Origin: CAYUJH01 sp964394585
Lineage (GTDB): Bacteria; Bacteroidota; Bacteroidia; Cytophagales; Flammeovirgaceae
Direction: 5' to 3'
Assembly: GCA_964394585.1 (NCBI GenBank)
Contig: CAYMYI010000008.1
Coordinates: forward strand, 1 to 61,047
DNA: 61,047 bases
In this document: positions 36,306-45,528 of the stretch, in pieces
Layout: each line of letters begins with the position of its first letter
Numbering within the stretch: position 1 is the first letter of the stretch
Notes under the pieces: generated by a model
What the model saw: only the letters and a program-made list of their open reading frames with translations
Database searches by the model: none
Told to the model about the DNA's origin: nothing
Made by a program: the position numbers and the translations under genes

Positions 36306-37439
36306 CTAGGCTTCAAGCATTTGCATGAGTTGCTCTTTCGGGAAGTTTAATTCATCGGCAACTTCAAAAAGATAGCCGGCTTCTTTTACATGTAAATGGT
36401 TGTCTATTTTAGCGAGAGCAACTAAATCGAAAATAAAACCTGCAATTTCCTCTGGGTGTTCTTGGAAAAAAGATAAATCGGGATCTACATCTTCATTAGC
36501 TTCTAGCATTTCGAGCAATTCTTCTTTTTCATCGTCTTCAAAATCAGAGTTTTGAAGCATTTCCAAGAATAATCCCTTTTCTTTTGGTTGAATTTTACCG
36601 TCTTGGCGCATCAAATCAATTAGAGCGATAAACTTGATGATGTCGGCATCGTCATCTTCGTCGGGGTCGCTCAGGGCGGCTTCCAATACTTCCCACTCGG
36701 CGGCATCTGCTTCAGTAGTGGGTTCATTTGCCAATGTAATTTCTTTCTGATACAACCCATTCGCATTACTTGAAACTTTCATGATGGTATGGTGTGCCCA
36801 CGCCATCATGGCTGCACTGCCTATACCGGGCAACCACTTGCACACCAAGGAGCGTACTAATTGGCTTACCACATAGCCGGCAATAATCTTCACCACGGCA
36901 CTCAAGGTTGAGGAATTGGTAGGCTTTACCAGAATTTGGTTTCCCTGAATAATTCCAAAGCCGGTAAGGCGTTTACCGAGCGAATCGAGAAACACATAAA
37001 TGATGATGTCTTTGTGGGTATCATGCGGGTAACCGTTGGCAATTCCTAAATCGTACACCATTCGCAATTGGCTTTTCACATTTCCCACAATTTCGGGGAT
37101 GATGGTTACCATCCCGACAAAGCCTGGAAGTAGCCCCGATTTAGCCCCTTGCACTACCGCTTTTAGGGCATATTTAGCGAGGAGTGTTTTCGGATCGAGC
37201 GACTGCTCAGCTGAGCCTCCAGCAGCTAGTTTTTGCTGCTTTTCTTTTTGAATTTTAGCGAATTCGTTATCCAAAAAATCGCCTACTTTTTCAGCAATTT
37301 GCAATTTTAAACCTACTCTACCCTCTCGGCGAGCTTCTCTTCTTGCCTGCCGAGCAGCTTTGCGAGCTGCGCGGCGTTCGCGTCGACGTTTTTTTCGGTT
37401 GGCTTTGCGCAAGCGGCGTTCTTCTTTCTTATCACCCAT
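36306..37439 (-). CDS. EcsC-like plus TerB-like protein with very basic N-terminus
   Basis: 377 residues. Residues 1-42 are an Arg/Lys-rich tract (KEERRLRKANRKKRRRERR). The middle (about 85-235) resembles EcsC-type membrane-associated domains (SGLLPGFVGMVTIIPEIVG, QLRMVYDLGIANGY). The C-terminal ~120 residues are acidic and helical, like a TerB/tellurite-resistance fold: IKFIALIDLMRQDGKIQ and LVALAKIDNHLHVKEAGYLF, with alternating EDDEKEELLEMLEANEDVD. No enzyme motif. Role unknown; stress-related membrane association is a guess. Confidence 0.65.
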   Translation of the reverse strand: MGDKKEERRLRKANRKKRRRERRAARKAARQARREARREGRVGLKLQIAEKVGDFLDNEFAKIQKEKQQKLAAGGSAEQSLDPKTLLAKYALKAVVQGAKSGLLPGFVGMVTIIPEIVGNVKSQLRMVYDLGIANGYPHDTHKDIIIYVFLDSLGKRLTGFGIIQGNQILVKPTNSSTLSAVVKIIAGYVVSQLVRSLVCKWLPGIGSAAMMAWAHHTIMKVSSNANGLYQKEITLANEPTTEADAAEWEVLEAALSDPDEDDDADIIKFIALIDLMRQDGKIQPKEKGLFLEMLQNSDFEDDEKEELLEMLEANEDVDPDLSFFQEHPEEIAGFIFDLVALAKIDNHLHVKEAGYLFEVADELNFPKEQLMQMLEA

Positions 37440-37656
37440 AGGTATGCGTTTTATCTCAATGATTTACCTGTGAAAAGGTACAAAAAAGAAAAGTGCAGAA
37501 AAACACACCCTACAACACGTACTCAAAACTATTTGGTTGGGAAAAGTCAGCTTTTGTACTCGTCCAAGGTCAGGAAATCCTCAAAGTTGGGTTGATTCAA
37601 GCACATGAACAACCACGGATTTAAAGATTTCAAAATAAAAACGTTACTATGCAATT

Positions 37657-38727
37657 TTAGAAACGGCGACGCCAAGGAGACGGTGCACGACGCGGTCCAC
37701 GAAAACGAGGCTGTTTCCGATTGTCGCGTGGCTTAAAATCGAAGGTAAGCGAAATTTCGTGGGCACCTCCAGTATTAGGGGCAAGTTCCGACACGGTGAT
37801 ATCGTAGCTGTAGGCTAACGTAAGCGTTTTAAGGTACACCCCAAAAAGCACCGCAAGGGCATCGTTATTATTTACCGATTGATCGTAGCGCTTTAAAGGC
37901 AAACCTCGATACCACGCTCCAAATGTGATGGGCTTAAAGTTTGCATAAAATCCTAGGCTCAGTTGGTCGGAACGCCCCTGAGTTTTGTATTGTATCACAG
38001 GGATGATGGTTCCATCTTCTAAATCCATACGACGGCGGCGCAATGGGCGGGTGGCAATTACATACCCAAAATGTACCGTTGTTTTCATTGGAAGCTGGTC
38101 AAAATTACCCAACCACGATTGCTCCGGTTCGTTAATGTGATGCACCGCAGCACCAAACCAAAATCGCTCGGAAAACACTAAAAACCCTGTGGAAACATCA
38201 ATGTAGCCGATGCGTTCATCAGGAAATTGCTCGGCAGTCGGGTTATTTGTAAGCCCCTGATTCGTAAGCTGATCCCCAAAAATGAATGAACTAAAATTTA
38301 TATCGCGCATTACGTAACCTACTTGCAGGGCAGGTTGAATTACAATGTCATCATTTACGCCTATTGAATAGGAATACGAGGCAGCGACTTCTTGAGAGGT
38401 AAACGTGCTTCCTAACCCGTTGAATTGTTCGTCGCGTTTTGCCAATAGACCTACTCCGCTCCGAATGATAGGGATGGCTTGATCGTACGATGCCATATAG
38501 GTAACTGATTGGGCATCGGAACCTGGCCATTGGTTACGGTAGTTCAATGCCGCTCGGATGTTCCCATTTGAGCCAGTGTATGCAGGGTTAAGATACAAAG
38601 GAGCTGCGTAGAATTGAGTAAACTGAGGATCTTGTGCAAGCCCGTTTGTACTCGTAATAAGGAGGACAAAAAAGAAAAAAAGATAACGCAATGTGTTTTT
38701 AAGCAAGGGGTAGCGGTGAACAATCAT
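37657..38727 (-). CDS. PorP/SprF family type IX secretion system membrane protein
   Basis: 356 residues. After a signal peptide (cleavage near NGLAQD), the hallmark PQFTQFYAAPLYLNPAYTGS begins an outer-membrane beta-barrel ending with SYDITVSELAPNTGGAHEISL. PorP/SprF proteins serve type IX secretion or surface attachment of their exported partners and usually sit beside a large secreted protein; here the PKD protein is immediately upstream. The last ~22 residues are Arg/Pro-rich (RFRGPRRAPSPWRRRF), a common but unexplained tail. Confidence 0.92.
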   Translation of the reverse strand: MIVHRYPLLKNTLRYLFFFFVLLITSTNGLAQDPQFTQFYAAPLYLNPAYTGSNGNIRAALNYRNQWPGSDAQSVTYMASYDQAIPIIRSGVGLLAKRDEQFNGLGSTFTSQEVAASYSYSIGVNDDIVIQPALQVGYVMRDINFSSFIFGDQLTNQGLTNNPTAEQFPDERIGYIDVSTGFLVFSERFWFGAAVHHINEPEQSWLGNFDQLPMKTTVHFGYVIATRPLRRRRMDLEDGTIIPVIQYKTQGRSDQLSLGFYANFKPITFGAWYRGLPLKRYDQSVNNNDALAVLFGVYLKTLTLAYSYDITVSELAPNTGGAHEISLTFDFKPRDNRKQPRFRGPRRAPSPWRRRF

Positions 38728-38763
38728 GTTGGTTTCAATGGCAGGATTCGTACCAAATGTAGT

Positions 38764-38772
38764 GCAAAAATA
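38764..38772 (-). promoter_or_regulatory. Candidate -7 element for the PorP/SprF gene
   Basis: The minus strand reads TATTTTTGC, an exact TAnnTTTG match, about 38 bases upstream of the start codon. If used, the gene can be expressed apart from the PKD gene. Confidence 0.45.
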
Positions 38773-38853
38773 CGCCCGATTTTGGGAGGGAAGAGGAAAA
38801 GAACAGTTTCACTTGCATTTTCCTCTTTTCTAACTTTCAATAGCTAAGCTATT

Positions 38854-41800
38854 CTACTCGGGAAGAATCAACATTTCGGCTTGGATGGTATCAGTTCCTG
38901 AAGGTCCTGTAACGGTCAGTTCGATGGTGTGCGTCCCCGTTGCTGCCGGATCGTACACCACTACAAATGGGCCGGCATCTACCGTAGCAGTAGGGTTGAA
39001 GTTCAGGTCGTAGGCAGTTCCTCCATTAAAATTCCAACTCCAAGTAGTTACCTCTCCACTGGCAAAGCCTTCCACAATAAATTGTTGCTCGCCACAATCT
39101 TGGCGGGCAGGCTTCACGATAACAGCAGCTTTCAATTCGTTACAAGCTGCCCCTACCTTTACACTTCGTGCCATTACCGAGCGGCAACCGTTGTTAGTTA
39201 CAGTCAGTTGAGCGGTTCCTGAATTGCTGAACATAGCCGTAGGCTGGCTGGAGGTTTGAGTGCTCAGGGTGCCATCATCAAAAATCCACTCGTAGTAATT
39301 GCCGGGCTGCGCTCTCGGTACAAAAGTAAGATTGGCAGGAGGCGAACAAACATTTCCTTCTACCATAAAAAATGCATTAGGATAGGGAATTACTTCGTAT
39401 AATTCTGAATAAACTTTGGTTCTTGGGTTTCCATTACCTGCATCTACTCTGAGCACAATGCGTTTGGTTCCGGGGGTTTCCCAGTACACCGAATCGGGGC
39501 GAGGACCCTCGAGTGTACCACCTGGTACTGCGCCTTCCCCAAAATGCCATAGGCGATCTTCTTGTTCGTATCCACGCGACATATCGGTTACCTGTATATT
39601 ATTGAAAACGCATGTTTGGTTAGCTGGTGTGATGGCAAAATCAGGTTCTACAGGGTCGCCTCCATTTACTACAATTTCTTGGGTAGTACTCGAAACACAG
39701 CCTTCGGGCGTGGTTACCTCTAACGTTACAAAATAATTGCCGGGTGTATTGTAGGTTTTATTGCCTATCGCATTAGTAGAAGTGTTCCCTCCTTCAAAAG
39801 GGTTTCCAAAGTTCCAACGATAGGCATTTGCCGGATCATTTGTATTTGGCGTAAATGTAACTCCTGTCCCGGCCGTTGCAGGGCTAGGTGCAACCGTAAA
39901 TGTTGCATTGGCAGTCGCATTTACCCGAAATGTATACAAATAATTGCGTTCTATACGCCCATTACTGACCGTGAGTAATGCGGTACGTTCGCCGTTATCT
40001 AACGGGTCGTTTAAATTGGTAAATACCACTTCGTGAGGCCCCGGCCCTGTGGCTGTACTCGGATAAGCATCGCGGCCAAAAGCCCAATTCCATTCGGTAA
40101 TATTCTCTCCGTTTACATCATCGAAGGTAACAATGCTACCAAAGCAGGCATCTTCTGGGTTTACTGTAAACTCTGCACTAATATCGCCTGGTCCACCGGT
40201 AACCGTAATAGTTAAAGGGACTTCCACTTCGCACGTACCGCTACGCACTCGTAAAAAACCGCGATATACCCCTCTAAGCTCAAAATAATGGCTTTGAGGG
40301 GTAGTTCCTGCATAATAGACTGTATCTTGGGTTACTAAATCGTAGAATCGCCATTCGTAGAAATCGCCTCCTGCCGGGGCATTCAATAGTATGTTTGCCG
40401 AAGCCGCTGAAATATCTACCGTTTGATTGATAGGCGCTGTAGTAGGCGGTGCAGTTACTTCGTACGTGAGTGTTTTTTCAGTAGAAGAAACGCCAAAAGC
40501 GTCGGTAACGGTAAGCCGCAGGGTCTTTGTGCCGGGAGTCGCCCAAGTTAATTCGTAGGGGCCTGCATCGGTAGTTCCTAAGTTATTAACCGTGGCTCCA
40601 TCAAAATCCCAATTATAAGCATCGGCATTGATGCTTAAATCGTGCAGGGTTACCGTTTCCCCTACGCAAGTTCCTTCAAAAGGATTGATGGCAAAGTCGG
40701 CTGTTACGGTATTAGCATACATCAAACGGGCAATAATTGCCGTTTCTCCATCAGGGGTGGTACGCCCCCAAGCAGGTTCGTTAGTGGTTGGGATATCGTT
40801 CCCCTCGGCATTGCCTGCACCGTCGGCAACATGATACCCCACCACCACTACTTTATTCCCCGAGGGTGCCATGCCTAGCAAATCAGTATTGTTTCCTCCT
40901 GTCCCTGTGGTGATATTCCAAACACCGGTCAGAGAAGAGCCGTATACAAGCTCTTTTAAATCGGGACGAAACACACGAATTTGTGGTGCCCATGCCGCCT
41001 CACCATCGGCAAATTTAGTTTGGGGTTGGTACGCGTTGCTCGTAGTAACAAACCGACGGGCATACGATAAGACATATACATTGCCTGCCTTATCGGTTTC
41101 AATATGAATTTTGCTGTAATTGGTATTTAGGTTAGGGTTGCCATTATTATGGCTTGCCCAGCCGTCGTGGATAGGCTCGGGGTACGGCCCTCCAATACCT
41201 ACATCGTTCAGGTAACCTGCTGACCACGAGCTGTACAACAGATCGCCGTTGGTTAGACGGTACTTGGCAATCCAAGAAATATGGATATCTCCAAACGTTC
41301 CGGTGAAATTATTATGGAACGAATTACCTGTATTGAGTGGATTTAAAGCGATATCTGAATTGGCAAAAAAGGCAAAAACGTTGTTGCCATGCTGCCTTCC
41401 AATGACTAGTAAAGAGCTTAGCGAGCCTTCTTGAGAATAATCAATTCCTAAGCCATCAATATACTGATCGGGTGGCGATTGTGCTCCGGTTTCTTGGTAC
41501 AAACGTGCCCACCATTTCTTCCTTCCATCGCTTGTAAATCCAATGATCATGGGCTCAAAATCGGGGAGTCCACCTGCCGTTACCGATTGGATACTCGACC
41601 CAATGTACATATCGTTGGTGCGCCGGTCGACTGTAATTGCGCCAATTCGGTGAGTGGTGGTTGCCCCTAAGCGATAGCCTGTTACTACACCGCCTTGTGC
41701 TTGCGTACCTGCTGGGTTGGTTACGTCGCACTCACTGGCATAAAAAGTATCCATTGGCCAAGATCCAATGCGTACATTTCCATTTTCATCTTTTGTATCC

Positions 41801-42708
41801 GCATTGTATTCAGCAGCAGTCCACGAACGCAACCCACAGCGCATATCGGCAATAAAAATAACGGCACTCGACTCAGGAATTACCGCGTTGTTCGAGAAAG
41901 CCGGAGTCCATGAGCCTTCCACCGGTACTCCATCAGCTTTGTAGCGTCCTTGGTGGTATCGCCAATGTTCCACAACATCGTTTCCAAGTCCATCGGCACG
42001 TAAACGCCGCACCGCCGACCAGCCATTCCCATGGGGTACACCTTCGGCGTACACTATTTTCCCATCGCTTCCTACATCCCATGGCTGGCGTTCTCGATGA
42101 TCGCCGGTAGCCTGTACATTCCACGCCCATTCGAGTTGAGTCGGCTCACCGTTCAGAAAATTATTGTTCAATTTTGCAAGATAGTAGCCTTCTACTGGCA
42201 CATAATCGTCAGGGTTTGCCGTTACGACTCCAGTATTATCCAGCGGCTCTCCGAGAGCGTTGCGCCGAATACCGGTACGCATCCCCGAAATAAATAAATC
42301 GCCTGTTGTTTCATTTGGAGTGGTATTGGTACGGATGTGCGTAACCGACTCCACAGCATCTTCCGGAAATTGAACAAAACTGAGCACGGTTTGCAAGTCG
42401 GCGCTAATGTGTAGCAAAAAACCGATGATTGGTACATTTGAATTTGCTCCAGCATTATCGATATTTTCAGCAGGTGGGTTGGGGGCTATTAACGTGCGTG
42501 GTGCTACGGGAACCCAATCAAAATTACGCCCTTCTTGTTCGCCTACTACCACAAGCGAGCCATCGGAAAGTTCCAATACCTCGTTGAAGCGTTGGGCACG
42601 CGCATTACCCGCATAAGTTACCACTGTATTTTGGGCAAAAACAGGCAACATCCCACAGAAGAACAGACACAAAAAGCCTGGGACTAGCTTCGTAAAAATA
42701 CATTTCAT
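38854..42708 (-). CDS. Large secreted PKD-domain protein paired with PorP/SprF
   Basis: 1284 residues, signal peptide ending near PVFAQN. Residues 25-660 form a beta-rich region with propeller-like SBBP features (ELSDGSLVVVGEQEG, DRRTNDMYIGSSI, DKAGNVYVLSYARRF, PSGNKVVVVGYHVADG). Then come at least five PKD/Ig-like domains, each with a YNWDFDG, WNWAFG, YRWNFGNP or WSWNFNG core. The sequence ends inside or directly after the last PKD domain (TVTGPSGTDTIQAEML), and I see no type A or type B T9SS sorting tail. It lies directly upstream of PorP/SprF. Confidence 0.88.
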   Translation of the reverse strand: MKCIFTKLVPGFLCLFFCGMLPVFAQNTVVTYAGNARAQRFNEVLELSDGSLVVVGEQEGRNFDWVPVAPRTLIAPNPPAENIDNAGANSNVPIIGFLLHISADLQTVLSFVQFPEDAVESVTHIRTNTTPNETTGDLFISGMRTGIRRNALGEPLDNTGVVTANPDDYVPVEGYYLAKLNNNFLNGEPTQLEWAWNVQATGDHRERQPWDVGSDGKIVYAEGVPHGNGWSAVRRLRADGLGNDVVEHWRYHQGRYKADGVPVEGSWTPAFSNNAVIPESSAVIFIADMRCGLRSWTAAEYNADTKDENGNVRIGSWPMDTFYASECDVTNPAGTQAQGGVVTGYRLGATTTHRIGAITVDRRTNDMYIGSSIQSVTAGGLPDFEPMIIGFTSDGRKKWWARLYQETGAQSPPDQYIDGLGIDYSQEGSLSSLLVIGRQHGNNVFAFFANSDIALNPLNTGNSFHNNFTGTFGDIHISWIAKYRLTNGDLLYSSWSAGYLNDVGIGGPYPEPIHDGWASHNNGNPNLNTNYSKIHIETDKAGNVYVLSYARRFVTTSNAYQPQTKFADGEAAWAPQIRVFRPDLKELVYGSSLTGVWNITTGTGGNNTDLLGMAPSGNKVVVVGYHVADGAGNAEGNDIPTTNEPAWGRTTPDGETAIIARLMYANTVTADFAINPFEGTCVGETVTLHDLSINADAYNWDFDGATVNNLGTTDAGPYELTWATPGTKTLRLTVTDAFGVSSTEKTLTYEVTAPPTTAPINQTVDISAASANILLNAPAGGDFYEWRFYDLVTQDTVYYAGTTPQSHYFELRGVYRGFLRVRSGTCEVEVPLTITVTGGPGDISAEFTVNPEDACFGSIVTFDDVNGENITEWNWAFGRDAYPSTATGPGPHEVVFTNLNDPLDNGERTALLTVSNGRIERNYLYTFRVNATANATFTVAPSPATAGTGVTFTPNTNDPANAYRWNFGNPFEGGNTSTNAIGNKTYNTPGNYFVTLEVTTPEGCVSSTTQEIVVNGGDPVEPDFAITPANQTCVFNNIQVTDMSRGYEQEDRLWHFGEGAVPGGTLEGPRPDSVYWETPGTKRIVLRVDAGNGNPRTKVYSELYEVIPYPNAFFMVEGNVCSPPANLTFVPRAQPGNYYEWIFDDGTLSTQTSSQPTAMFSNSGTAQLTVTNNGCRSVMARSVKVGAACNELKAAVIVKPARQDCGEQQFIVEGFASGEVTTWSWNFNGGTAYDLNFNPTATVDAGPFVVVYDPAATGTHTIELTVTGPSGTDTIQAEMLILPE

Positions 42709-43164
42709 AGCGTTAGTATAAAGATTTTATCAAGGATGAGGGAAATCGTAAGAAGCACTTTACAAACCTACCAAGTTTCAATGGAGTAGAAAACACTTTC
42801 ATCCATTGCTGCATACGCAGAGCGGAACCTCAAAGTTTATTTCAACCATCATGCTAATGAGAGTAGAATCTATCCTCCTACATTTTTTTAATGACCTTGT
42901 AATAAATATTCTGTTTTTACTACTAATGTAATGAACGTTCAGTCATTTGCCATTGAGCATTATTTATACTCTGTTTTGTACACATTTCATTCTAATAATT
43001 CAATAAAAACATTGCAAACTCAAGGCTAATGGATTTGCGAAAGTTTGACATTCCAAATCCTTATAAAATAAGGGTACTCAAATCAACACAATCTTCATAA
43101 CACATTGAAAAAATCGGGTATAAACCCGTTTAACACATTAATTCATCATTTAAATCGTAAAAAA
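42709..43164. other. AT-rich divergent intergenic region
   Basis: 456 bases between the PKD gene and the TraB/GumN gene. It holds a perfect 10-bp palindrome TGAACGTTCA at 42932-42941 in a context resembling TetR operators, and a small CGGGT/ACCCG hairpin near 43114. An in-frame ATG at 43105 extends the TraB gene but does not fit its signal peptide. No other gene seen. Confidence 0.4.
42932..42941. promoter_or_regulatory. Palindrome resembling a TetR-family operator core
   Basis: TGAACGTTCA is a perfect palindrome, extended on the left by TAA and on the right by GTCATT. Related AATGAACGTTCATT-like sites serve TetR repressors. No tetR gene is in the window. Confidence 0.25.
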
Positions 43165-44073
43165 ATGAAAAAATCATCTGTAATGATTGCGGTATTGCTA
43201 TGCCTTTTTGGGGCTATTTCAATAGGAAATCTATGGGCACAAACCACTGTAACACAGCCTAATAATAGTGTATCGGCTACAGAAATAACAGAGCATACAC
43301 TGCTTTGGGAAATAGAAGGGAAAGGCATAAAAACTTCTTATCTCTACGGCACTTTACATTTACTTCCTCAAAGTGATTTTGCAATATCAGAACTTGTGAA
43401 AAAGGCATTTTCAAGTGCTGAGCAAATTGCCCTTGAGCTTGATATGGACAACCCCGATATGCAATCGGAAATGATGCAACACATCGCCATGAAAAACGGT
43501 GAAAAAATAACCAACATGCTCAGCGAAGAAGAAGCTCAACTCCTCGATACTAAACTCAAGCAAATAGTAGGTGCAGGGCTTGCAATGTTTGATACTTGGA
43601 AACCTTTTATGGTACAATCCCTCGTTATCAGCAGTTATATAGAAGGTACGCCTGCAAGTTTTGAAGGCACATTTGTACAAATGGCAAAACAGCAAGAAAA
43701 AGAAATAATTGGGTTAGAAACCGTTGAGTATCAGCTTTCCATATTCGACGAAATTCCCTACACAACCCAAGCAGACTGGCTTCGTACTATGCTCACCGAA
43801 GAAGAGAACACAAAGGAAGAATTTGCGCAAATGGTGGCGCTCTATAAAAAAGGCGATATTCAAGGACTTTACGGGCTAATAAGCGCCGGATACAACACTG
43901 AAGTTATGGCGCTAATGCTCGATGTACGCAACCAAAACTGGATAGAAAAAATCGAAGAAATCGCAAGTGAAAAACCCACTTTCTTTGGCGTAGGCGCCGG
44001 GCATTTGGCTGGCGAAAACGGCGTAATTCAATTATTAAGAAAAGCAGGCTATACCGTAACGCCTGTGGAATAA
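43165..44073 (+). CDS. TraB/GumN family protein
   Basis: 302 residues. The start at 43165 gives a clean signal peptide (MKKSSVMIAVLLCLFGAISI). The mature protein shows the family opening LLWEIEGKGIKTSYLYGTLHL, a GLETVEYQLSIFDEIPY segment, and the closing FFGVGAGHLAGENGVIQLLRKAGYTV. Bacterial members are thought to be membrane- or periplasm-associated metalloproteases (paired GT-x-H and GxxH motifs: GTLH, GAGH), related to plasmid pheromone shutdown. The physiological role here is unknown. Terminator directly after. Confidence 0.9.
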   Translation: MKKSSVMIAVLLCLFGAISIGNLWAQTTVTQPNNSVSATEITEHTLLWEIEGKGIKTSYLYGTLHLLPQSDFAISELVKKAFSSAEQIALELDMDNPDMQSEMMQHIAMKNGEKITNMLSEEEAQLLDTKLKQIVGAGLAMFDTWKPFMVQSLVISSYIEGTPASFEGTFVQMAKQQEKEIIGLETVEYQLSIFDEIPYTTQADWLRTMLTEEENTKEEFAQMVALYKKGDIQGLYGLISAGYNTEVMALMLDVRNQNWIEKIEEIASEKPTFFGVGAGHLAGENGVIQLLRKAGYTVTPVE

Positions 44074-44111
44074 ATAAAAGCTGTTTTCAGCAATTTATTT
44101 GAATGCTCAAA

Positions 44112-44150
44112 AAACCCTTTACGCTTTGTGTAAAGGGTTTTAGTCTTTTT
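44112..44150. terminator. Strong terminator after the TraB/GumN gene
   Basis: AAACCCTTTAC (44112-44122) and GTAAAGGGTTT (44130-44140) form an 11-bp perfect stem with a seven-base loop. A TTAGTCTTTTT tail follows on the plus strand and an A/T-rich tail on the minus strand. Between convergent genes, so it can serve both. Confidence 0.82.
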
Positions 44151-44251
44151 AGTAAACGGTTAGAACTGAGTAATGATCGTAAAGAATCTCACAAAAGTTC
44201 AGGGTGTCTTAACAAGAAAATTCGACAATTAATTTTGATGCCTAGTCCAAA

Positions 44252-44689
44252 TTAATACCCTCTAGTACGCATTTCGTGGCGGCGCATGGGCATAGCATCA
44301 ATGAGTCGATAGAGTTCCTCGGGTTGTACTAACGCCGTTTTGCGCAGCTTTTCACCACCGTCTTTGCCTACTAAAATGAAATAGAAACTTTCTTGCTGCG
44401 TTTTAAATTGCGTACGTAGCGCTGCCACTTCTGCAGGTTCTAACATGCGCCCACTAGGGTGTTTGCCAGTTGTGCCATACACATGGAATACTACTAAATC
44501 GCGCTCTTCCATGGCGGCGGTTTCTTGCTTAAAAATGGCTAGCTGTTTTTGGTAATAAGCACCTCCTTCGGTAGGGCTAAACAACAATATAACACGATGG
44601 CTCCAACGGTATGGGTTAAGTACTTGGGCTTGCATTGCTGAAGAGAAGGCTACAAGCAGAATGGTAAAAAGTAAGGTTTTTGGTTTCAT
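44252..44689 (-). CDS. DUF4174 domain protein, exported
   Basis: 145 residues. The start at 44689 (MKPKTLLFTILLVAFSSAM) gives a signal peptide ending near MQAQ; an ATG at 44710 adds seven residues. The domain has the thioredoxin-like beginning RWSHRVILLFSPT, then MEERDLVVFHVYG, YFILVGKDGGEKLRK and a C-terminal helix ending IDAMPMRRHEM, matching DUF4174. These proteins are small, periplasmic and of unknown function. No CXXC motif is present. Confidence 0.82.
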   Translation of the reverse strand: MKPKTLLFTILLVAFSSAMQAQVLNPYRWSHRVILLFSPTEGGAYYQKQLAIFKQETAAMEERDLVVFHVYGTTGKHPSGRMLEPAEVAALRTQFKTQQESFYFILVGKDGGEKLRKTALVQPEELYRLIDAMPMRRHEMRTRGY

Positions 44690-44835
44690 GATGGTATCGG
44701 TTTTTACCATTTGAAACGCCCTACCCTATTAATGAGTTACAACGTGAGGGCATGTTTCATACAAGATTATTCCTTTACTAAGAGTACGATAACACGAATT
44801 TCAACCACGGTTCATTAAAAAGATTTGCCGCTCTG

Positions 44836-45486
44836 CTATTTGGTAAGCATGTACACTACGCGCTCTACATTTTTTTGAGTGAGGTAGGTTTGCAATTCAA
44901 ACTTGCTATAACCGCTTTTTTCAGCAAATTCACGCACTTCATTTTCATCGGTCAGGTANNNNNNNNNNAACATGCCCCATTCTGTTTCCACAGTTACCAC
45001 TTTTTCGTTACCTAATTTCCCTACGTAATGAATTGAGCGATAAGGTGCCTCAATGTAAAGCGTGCCTCCTTTCTTGAGTAACTGAAAGCAGCGCTGTACA
45101 GCTTCAAGTTGTTCTTGGGGATCGAGTTCGGTAATGCCCGACCACATCCAGAGAATCGCATCTACTTCGTGGGCAAGTTCCATGTACTGTATACTCTGGT
45201 TGCTCACGGTGATTCTTTCCCCAAAGATTTGCTTCAAATAATTGCAGTATGTGTTTGAGCGTTCAATAGCAGTGATGTTCCCTGGAAACCCTTTTTCGAG
45301 AAGGTAGGCTATGACCCTGCCGTACCCCGAGCCTAGCTCTACTAACTCCTCAACTTGTTCGATCGCGGGGTAAATCACGTTAACATCGTTACAAGTATGC
45401 ATGCCTATCATTTCAGAATAATACTGAAACGTTTCGGGGGTTATTTTTTCGTAAAAGTCTACGTTGTTTTCGCTAAGAGAATTCAT
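44836..45486 (-). CDS. SAM-dependent methyltransferase (contains an assembly gap)
   Basis: 216 codons including undetermined ones. SAM motif I is VELGSGYGRVIAYLLEKG, then NITAIERSNTYCNYLKQ and the LLKKGGTLYIEAPYRS post-motif. A run of ten N at 44959-44968 falls near the C-terminus (after VTVETEWGM, before YLTDENEVREFAEKSG). The frame is the same on both sides, but ten is a standard placeholder, so the true length may differ. Substrate unknown. Confidence 0.78.
   Translation of the reverse strand: MNSLSENNVDFYEKITPETFQYYSEMIGMHTCNDVNVIYPAIEQVEELVELGSGYGRVIAYLLEKGFPGNITAIERSNTYCNYLKQIFGERITVSNQSIQYMELAHEVDAILWMWSGITELDPQEQLEAVQRCFQLLKKGGTLYIEAPYRSIHYVGKLGNEKVVTVETEWGMXXXXYLTDENEVREFAEKSGYSKFELQTYLTQKNVERVVYMLTK
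44959..44968. other. Assembly gap (10 N)
   Basis: Ten undetermined bases within the methyltransferase gene. Ten N is a common default gap length, so the number need not reflect the real distance. Confidence 0.98.
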
Positions 45487-45528
45487 GTATTTTCGTGTAT
45501 GGTGGGCTTATCAAATAAAATGATGTAA

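Noticed and set aside
37493..37624. Plus-strand 43-codon frame with GTG start (reads KLFGWEKSAFVLVQGQEI)
   Set aside because: The residues look protein-like, but it is short, has no homology I recognise and lies in a minus-strand gene stretch. Possible remnant, not called.
38857..38900. AATAGCTTAGCTATT palindrome after the PKD gene as a terminator
   Set aside because: The stem is only six pairs with no T tract; not called.
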